In this document: one piece after another, positions 57,256-64,000 of the stretch
Numbering within the stretch: the stretch's first letter is position 1
How the letters are laid out: each line of letters starts with the position of its first letter
Source: Hyaloperonospora brassicae
Lineage: Eukaryota; Oomycota; Peronosporomycetes; Peronosporales; Peronosporaceae
Assembly (NCBI GenBank): GCA_947650285.1
Contig: CANTFL010000579.1
Coordinates: 141,522 to 205,521 of the forward strand
Direction of reading: 5' to 3'
Length of the DNA stretch: 64,000 nt
The notes under the pieces: generated by a model
What the model saw: the letters and a program-made list of their open reading frames with translations, nothing else
The model's database searches: none
What the model was told of the DNA's origin: nothing
Made by a program: the position numbers and the translations under genes

Positions 57256-58740
57256 TGTAACATCCTGCAGATCGGTTATACTCTTTACGGTCTCACAATA
57301 GGAGTACTGATTTAGGTTGATTATAGCCCGATCTGGAAACGTGTATACTTGTGGAGATCCAGGGAGCTATGTGGAGAGTCTTGTGGACCAGATAAACCCT
57401 GAAGGGTGATACTGGAGATCGTAAATGGAACAGAAGAACATCTACTGTAGAATTGTACCGTTTCGATCCTCAACAATCGCGACTTTGGGCACCAGATCGG
57501 TCATGTTCCATGTTGATTATGAATATATCGTTGATGGAGCTATTGGATCATAATAAATATACTTGGTCGAGGTACCTGATTGATGTCTCAAAAGTTCAGT
57601 CCGAAAGAGCCAGTGGAAGCCGGTTGAATTGACGTCGCAAAATGGATCTAGGCACATTTGGCTTTTAAGTACTATTTCGGACCTTTTGGTACCAAAAATG
57701 GTAATTTGGACCCGTATTTGGGATTTGGTCTCTTTTAAGCATTTAGGCACGGTATCGGGAATATTGACGCAATCTTTGGACTACAAGTCACGAAATTCCG
57801 ACACGTGTTCAAGGGGCGGTCAAGATTAAAGGTGATACCGGTTTGGAGAACGACCTACGGGTATCCATAGGTCTAAAGATAGAATGGTTATTAATCAGGT
57901 TGGTAAAAAAACAGACTTGAACTCTACTTCTTCTGCTCACGACGCGTGTTTCACCCCTCTTTTCCGGGCAAGATTTCTTTGGCTTCCCCGGCGGATCAAG
58001 GCACGCGTGCTACAACGACATTGGAGACCGATCTTGGATTGTTGGCCAAGATCGAGAAAAGCGGTCCCGGACAATCTGGTCCGGATCGATCAAGTACTCA
58101 CACGCAACTCAACGGCTAGGGTAGCAGCGACAAGGAAAAGAATTTTAATTACAAGATCGCAAGACGGCTCGAGTGGTCAGAAGATCTGGACAAGGAGTTC
58201 AAGACAAGACCGAGCGAGATCGAAGCGATACACAAGGCAGATCGGCCCGTTTCATTTTGGCAAAACAGGACACCTATCTGCCCACATTGCGCACTTCCTG
58301 GAAGATCGGCCGATCCCGAGACAAGATCGGACCGATCTCAACGCAAGATCGTCGCAAGAGTACTATTAGCTGAGTGAAGATTTCCGCACAGCGAAGACCC
58401 CGATCCCGAATACAAATTGGGATCGGTGTGAGTCAAGATCAAGATCGCGACATCTCCACATATTGATCGCCGCGACTCAAGACCAAGATTGCAGAATCCC
58501 TGTTTGTGGTGTGAAGATTTCCGCACCGGAAGCGAACTCTCAACCCAAACCCTCAGCGAGATCGACACCTCACAAGGCCATTACAAAGATCTTAAGCCAT
58601 CCTAACCGACGGGTACACAAGGTGAACACAAGACTATACATGAAGGCACGAATCAGAGTACCGCATCCGTGAGTCAGCAAGTCTCGGCAAGTGGAAGATC
58701 GACCCTCACACATGGGATTTGTGAGATCGACTTCACAACA
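57256..58740 (+). repeat. E3 3' LTR
   Basis: 1485 bp, TGTAACATCCTGCAG to GACTTCACAACA. Confidence 0.85.
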
Positions 58741-59866
58741 GATGGATGTGTGTCTTATGCACGATAATATACGTCAAGTTGACTGGTAGAAGGGCTATTT
58801 TTGCCGCCCTATCTCGGGTCGCATTGCGAAGGTATCGCATCAGTAGTCAACCTGTCGCAGCCAACGATATTTTCTGACGCGGTCTTAGCGCCGCGTGACA
58901 TTCATATAAGCATAGGAGAAATTAAAGCGCAGCGCATCCGCCGACATCCTGTTTTAGAGGATTCGTCACGGTTTTGGTGCTGCACGTGTTTGTCGGCGAA
59001 AAGGTGGACGTAGTATTTGTAATAAATGGACTTAATAATACTTTGGTACCACCAACGTGGTCTGCGAGCCAGTTATCTGTGGCATTTCTCACTCGGTACC
59101 GACCGTGATCACTTTCTGGACAAAATGCTAAATTCGAAGGCGCTGGGAAGAGCCGGGTATTGAAGCCAGGTGTCACAGTTTGAGGGCACAACGAGGGATG
59201 GTAGTCACGTCGATGCTAAATGTGGCATCTCAATTTTATGTACAACTCTCCTTGGCTTCGGAACTTGCCAATTGAACAGCGAACATAAACCGCGCAGAGA
59301 TTATGAGAATACAAATGGAAGAGAAAAGTGACGTTGCCTTGGTTACTACACGACTACGTGAAAAGCGCGGGTAAAGATGCGATCATGCCATCAAACTTTG
59401 AAGAAATGCTGATAATAGCTGGTAAAGAGTGAATGCTCCTTCTGGTTCGGTCTAGTGCGGTTGTGAGAAAAAAAGTTCTTAATTTTCTTGTTCAACATAA
59501 ATATGACGCACATTGGGCGCAATCTCGAGGGGGGTGAGCTGGCATCGCTATGTTACAACTCAAAAACTCGCTCGCGATGTCGCTAGACGTAGGAAGGTAG
59601 TTCAGAGCACTGTAGTAAGATAATTTTGTCGTTTATCTTGTGTTTTACCTCTACCTACTTTTCTTGTGTGGTCCTTCCTGTCCACTCAATTAGCAAATGT
59701 TGCTTATTATCTCGGACAATGTATTCAACTTACGAACACAAAGTCATCGGCCGCAACCACCATCACTGTTCGGAGCGCTTCCTGCATGCTCGTACTTACA
59801 GCGTCATACCTTTAAATATTCCACATCAACCATGCCTCTTTCTTCGCACTGGCACAAACTGAGGAT
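58741..59866. other. No recognised features
   Basis: About 1.1 kb between E3 and the copia element. It may include the copia 3' untranslated part and LTR (left side of the element), but no second LTR copy is in the window to define it. Confidence 0.5.
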
Positions 59867-60456
59867 TTACAGCTCGCACAGCGCCGCTGGCTTGGATGCG
59901 TCGAGTGCCTTCGTTGGCAGGTCCGCGAGATGAAGCTCCGATCGGATGTATTGCGCCGCGACGATCCTAATACGCACGTAGTCGTAGACGAACTTCATGC
60001 GGACGTCAAAGTGCGTTGCCCTGAGTGACGACGCCTCGCCCGATAGCTGCTTCAGCGCCGCCTGGTTGTTCATGTGGAGCAGAATCGGGATAGCTGGCGG
60101 TTTTCCGACCTCTCTCACTATCTCGCGGATGCCAAGAAGCACGCGCACTTGCTCGGATGCCACGTAAACTCAGCCTTCATCGTGAAGAGCGATACACCGC
60201 CCTGATTCTTCGCAGATTAGATTATCGCCATGCCGTTAAGGCGGATGAAATTAATAGTCAGCAACTTACGGTCGCTCTTGTCGGCCGCAAAGTCGGCGTC
60301 CGAGTGCGTTTCTAGCCGCAGTTTTCCCTCGCGATCCTTTGTCGGCGCCATTCGAAGCTTGGTGTCACGGGTACTTCGTAGGTACCTCGCAATGCGCTTT
60401 GCCAGCTTGAGGTCGTGCACGCATGGCTGGTGCATCTGGCGCGTTGCCTTGTGCAC
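59867..60456 (-). pseudogene. Copia RNase H
   Basis: 60456-60217 encodes LKLAKRIARYLRSTRDTKLR and LETHSDADFAADKSDRKL (the SDADFA(G/A)D block with the first catalytic Asp). 60163-59867 encodes ILLHMNNQAALKQLSGEASS (usual CDNQ reads MNNQ), THFDVRMKFVYDYVR and LADLPTKALD, the end of copia pol. Confidence 0.83.
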
Positions 60457-61300
60457 GGCTCACGCAATGTATAGACGCGTGCAACGCGCCACCCACAGCA
60501 GGCTTTCGACCAGAGCCTGGAATGTCCTGATGCCCGGTGCATTGTCCTCGCCTGCGACACTGAGGAGAGCACTGTCGCCTGACAGCACGTCGTACCAGTC
60601 GGTACCGATTTGAGCATGTGTAGTCCTGGCGCACTCGAGTCCGTGATCGCGCAGCAGATCTCCGATCGCGACTGCCTGGTCGGACACATACGCGCCGCTG
60701 CTGCTGATCGCAACGCGCATGCCGAGGAACTTTGGCACGGCGCCGAGGTCCTTGATCGATAGGCTGCCGAGCTTGGTGAAGAACAGCTCGACCGCTGCCT
60801 CTTCGGTGCCCGTGTCGAGCAAATCGTCGACGTAGACGCCGACGACGAACAGCTTTCTCTTCTCGAACTGCCAGTACAGGCACATGCCGGAGATGCACTG
60901 CCGGAAGCCGACCTCGATCAACCGAGTGTGAAGCAGTTAGCACCAGAGACGACCAGCCTGCTTGAGTCCGTATCGGCTCTTCTTGTGCGCGACACCGAGC
61001 GTTTTTAAGCGTGGCTTTGCCGATGTATATCGCTTGTGGCATTTGAAGTAGAATATCCAGGTTCGTATTCTTGTCCGCTTTGTCGTAGGAATCCGGGGTG
61101 TCGCCGTGCTTCACCGGAACACACCACGTCACATTCAGCGGTCGGATCACCTTCACAGTAGACATGTCCATGACGGCTGCGAAGGTGAGCTGGTAGAAGA
61201 CACCGAAGTCCTGATCTTTCACGCAGGCTACCAGTCCATACTTCAAGCTCTTGATATCGACGTGCGCGCCTGTCTTCGTCTAGAAGACCCACTTAGTGGG
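60457..61300 (-). pseudogene. Copia reverse transcriptase
   Basis: The N-terminal part from 61,246: KYGLVACVKDQDFGVFYQLT, AAVMDMSTVKVIRPLNVTW, KHGDTPDSYDKADKNTNL. The second part 60921-60460: QCISGMCLYWQFEKRKLFVV, GVYVDDLLDTGTEEA with the YVDD active site, LGSLSIKDLGAVPKFLGMRV. A frameshift separates the halves near 60,950-61,010. Confidence 0.85.
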
Positions 61301-61699
61301 TAGCGCGTTACTGCTCGGCAGGCGCTCGATCACGCAGCACACGCCGTTGTTCTCTCGATCTTGAATCTTTATGCGCATGTCTTATTCCCAGCCAGCGCGG
61401 GTCGTGTGGCGCAGCGCTTCACCGAAGTTATTCGGGTCGCGCTTGTTCACATGTTTCACCACGCTGTTGTTGCGTGCTGACTCCTCCTGATCGTCTATCG
61501 CCTGCGCGCGTTTCGAAGTGCAGCGTGTTTAGTGAGACGCACGTGTCCACGTCTTCGTATTCTTCTTCTCGCTGCGGGTCGCTGGCGCTGCTGCACCCAC
61601 TGGTATCGATATCGCTAGTCCTGTAACCACCATTGCGCTCGTCGCCACGACTGCTGGTGCCGCTGTCTCTATTGTTGTTGTCTTGTCACTTTAATCCTC

Positions 61700-62400
61700 G
61701 TGCTCGAGCTCACGCTGCACCTGGCCATTCTAATCTGGACTGAGTAAGCGTCTCGATGTTCTGTACGTGCTGCGTCTTCGTCACCTTGTTCTCCTTCTCG
61801 AGGGACACGCAAAAGATCTTGGTCTCGGCGCTTCACCCGATGATGACGCCGACCTGCGCACTCGGCACGAGCGAATTGTTACCAGGGTTTCGATAAATCG
61901 AGCTGATTGACCCGAATGCGACAATTTTTGAGCAGGCCCGGCGCGATCTTCGTCAACACCTCGATCGGAGACGAGCGCTTCGCTTTCGCGCTCTTCGAGC
62001 TGCGTTTAATAATGTATACGGTGTACTCGACCGCGTCGTTCCAGAACGTCAAGGGCAGTCTGATCGCAAAAGATCATGCTGCGCGCCATGTTGATCACCT
62101 TCTGTGCATATGCTCGGCCTTTCCGTTTGACGTCTGGCTCCGGGCCTAGCTGGTCTGTCGTGCGACCCCCGTCCGCTTATATAAGGGTCTACGTTGGCGT
62201 ACTCGCCGCCTCCATCCGTGCGAAGCACGTAAATGCGACAGTTGAAGTGGTACTCGAAATTAACCAGGTAGTGATTGGACTTCTTTGCAACCTTGTCCTT
62301 CGTCGTCGCCAGGAAGACGCGACAGTAATAAGACTTGAGATCGACAAAGTTGACGAGGTTTAGATTCTGCAGTCGGTTCTTCGGGGTCATGAGACCCTAT
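61700..62400 (-). pseudogene. Copia integrase core
   Basis: 62390-62049 encodes NLVNFVDLKSYYCRVFLATT (first Asp) and YHFNCRIYVLRTDGGGEYAN (second Asp and the DGGGEY block). The Glu region beyond is frameshifted. Confidence 0.78.
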
Positions 62401-62749
62401 GGTTCGAGCAGATCTTTCCGCCAGCTCTGTCCATTGGCGAGTTCGCGCCAGTGTCCTTGCGCGACTGCGCATATTTCATCTGTTTCATTTGCGCACAAGA
62501 GATGCAAGTCGACCGCGTGCGGTCCATAAGCACGAAATCAGACCCGGGATCCTTCGCCATCCTCTCGACCGTGTCGTAAGATATGAGGCCGTGCCGCAAG
62601 TAGAAGTGCAGCAGCATCCCGCTATTAGAATCGACGTTAAGATCCTCCGTCGCGTCGTCGCGCGTCAGCATCGCCATAAGCCCTTCGCTCGGTGCCAGTG
62701 AATAGCGATCTGCAGCCACTGTCTGCACGTAAAGCACGTTGTGGTACAT
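62387..62749 (-). pseudogene. Copia GAG-pre-integrase domain
   Basis: Reads LLHFYLRHGLISYDTVERMA then CISCAQMKQMKYAQSRKD: the H...H...C..C zinc-binding layout before copia integrases, followed by the K..Q/F-type junction. Confidence 0.78.
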
Positions 62750-63401
62750 TTAGACGTCGAACGCGACTTGGCCATGGCTGCTTCCAGCCATCACGGCGCG
62801 ACTCGCCGTCGTACGCGAGGCCGAAGCCTTTGTGCTCGATCCTGCCGTACGGCATGATGTTTCGCGACAGATCGGTCGAGAGGAAAATAAATGTAAGCGT
62901 GACCTTCTGCTGCCTACCTTTTGCGAGCACCGTCAGCCCCACAATATCGACGCGCAGCAGCTTGAATGTCTCAACGTCTGCCAGGTGGAATTCTTGATCG
63001 CAATCCCGCGCGTCATGCAGCACAGATGCGTCTTTCATGAGATGAAGGCTAAAATCGCTATCGAGAGTCCAGCCCCCCTCCTCGTCGTCGCTGTACTCGT
63101 CTATCGCATTCGTAATATTTCGCCTGGTGGCGCGCGGGTCGTCGCGGCCTCGTCCTTTGCCGACAGCCGGCGTAGCTCTGCCGCTGTTCTTCGCGCTTTT
63201 GCCGGTCCTCGTATCGCAAGTCTTCTTTCTGCGACAGTACCTCTTCAGGTTTATTAACTTACCGCATCCGTGGCAAATGCGCGTCTCCTTGCGCGTGGTG
63301 GACTTGTCCACGTGCGCGACGACCTTTTTGCCGAAGGAGTGTCCCAATCGAGCTTCAATATCGATCTCTTGTGCGAAGTGCGCAAGCTCTTCCGCGCGCA
63401 C
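62637..63401 (-). pseudogene. Copia gag end, zinc knuckle and protease
   Basis: AEELAHFAQEIDIEARLGHS (gag end) leads to CHGCGKLINLKRYC, a knuckle in which the His of CX2CX4HX4C is Asn. Then WTLDSDFSLHLMKDASVLHD is the protease site; DSGAS..H is degraded to DSDFSLH. Confidence 0.75.
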
Positions 63402-64000
63402 GAGCTAGTCGACGCATTGCGTCTGGTACCTTGCCATGGGGATCGTCGACAGCTTTAGCGAGGCGTAGCGCACGATTTTGTTCAACACTTGCTACTCTGC
63501 GCCACCCATCGTGTCGCTGAACGCTACTAAGTACAGGTAGTGCTCCGTCCAGGACCTCTTGCTCTCTTTCTTGGTCATTAGGAGCTTCATCGCTTGAGCG
63601 GCGGCGATCGTTGTAATGAACATGTCGAGCATGCGCTGCATCAATTACTGCAGCTTCAGCAGTACAGCCCACCACGTTTTGACCTGCTTGTTGAAGTACC
63701 GCTCAGCAGTACCCGTGAGGTACTGCCCGAGCACGTCGGTCTTCACGTTCTGGCTTCGTAAGAAGTGGCAATCCTCCTGCGCCATGTCGACCTGGCGCCA
63801 AAACGTCTTCTCCTAGTCAAAGAAACGAATTCGGATCCCACGTACACCACGGTTCTGTCGACCTTCCGGATCACCAGCTTGCTTTGCTCAAGTCCGGGCT
63901 GTGGTACTACATGGTCATCGACGTTTGGTGCTGCGCCGGTGGCGCTAGAGCCGCTTTCATCGCCTGAGGCGGTAATGAAGACTGGTACGGCGGCAGGGGA
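63402..64000 (-). pseudogene. Copia gag, partial
   Basis: Minus-strand reading with stops: MLDMFITTIAAAQAMKLLMT, KESKRSWTEHYLYLVAFSDT, then VLNKIVRYASLKLSTIPMAR, similar to the UBN2-type gag of copia elements. Cut by the window end. Confidence 0.65.

Larger units (their letters stand above)
44405..58740 (+). mobile_element. Ty3/gypsy element E3, about 14.3 kb
   Basis: Large LTRs (about 1.49 kb) and an 11.36-kb interior with gag, protease, RT, RNase H, integrase, a chromodomain-like end, and a 3.4-kb 3' region with antisense coding-like sequence. All genes carry stops or frameshifts. LTRs are nearly identical over the first ~350 bp and about 80% alike in the middle, so the insertion is old. 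No target duplication matches, consistent with the tandem remnant on the left. Confidence 0.87.
59867..64000 (-). mobile_element. Ty1/copia element, decayed, runs off the window
   Basis: Reverse orientation in copia order: gag, protease, GAG-pre-integrase and integrase, RT, RNase H. Many frameshifts and stops. The 5' part lies beyond 64000. Confidence 0.85.

Noticed and set aside
61005..61292. 95-codon minus-strand frame
   Set aside because: Overlaps the copia RT N-terminal segment in another frame and carries no RT motifs.

Overview
The window looks like nuclear DNA of an oomycete, most likely Phytophthora or a downy-mildew relative in the Peronosporales. Three things point there: a secreted pectin-type lytic polysaccharide monooxygenase of the oomycete-restricted AA17 kind, compact genes with short GT-AG introns, and long stretches of Ty3/gypsy elements whose Gag, protease and chromodomain sequences are of the type I know from Phytophthora genomes. 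No bacterial operons, CRISPR arrays, rRNA genes or convincing tRNA genes were seen.

Layout. (1) 1-16.9 kb is a gene-bearing island with five host genes: a choline-transporter-like (CTL/SLC44) membrane protein (2011-3675, +), a small two-helix membrane protein (3880-4260, +), an AA17-like LPMO (7117-7965, -), a four-exon Mn-type cation diffusion facilitator (10215-11730, -) and a five-exon RNA polymerase III subunit of the RPC8/RPC25 type (15231-16311, -). Exon structures were reconstructed by hand; both spliced genes come out in frame with intact family motifs. (2) 16964-24716 is a complete but decayed Ty3/gypsy chromovirus (E1, + strand) with 456/455-bp LTRs, a GTTCT target-site duplication, gag-pol, a chromodomain and a gene on the opposite strand. 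(3) 24859-25348 is a probable diverged LTR. (4) 25351-33565 is a related, older gypsy element (E2, - strand). (5) 33.6-36 kb is degenerate retroelement debris. (6) 36-43.9 kb is a heavily decayed gypsy element of a second family (E4, - strand), cut off in gag. (7) 43.9-58.74 kb is a large gypsy element of that second family (E3, + strand) with about 1.49-kb LTRs and an 11.4-kb interior, preceded by a remnant of a tandem copy. (8) 58.7-59.85 kb has nothing recognisable. (9) 59.87 kb to the window end is a decayed Ty1/copia element (- strand), running off the edge.

Most notable: the E1/E2 gypsy lineage carries an antisense gene between the chromodomain and the 3' LTR. Its protein is recognisably conserved between the two elements although both copies are broken. 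E3 has a different long antisense coding-like region at the same place. The interior of E1 (and of E2) is written as a near-continuous chain of short perfect hairpins, including inside conserved coding sequence, with one example of covariation between the two elements. A 1559-bp stretch of pol is almost identical between E1 and E2 (inverted orientation, equal length, same nonsense codon) while the flanks are strongly diverged, which fits gene conversion. The second family (E3/E4) is strikingly rich in GATC.
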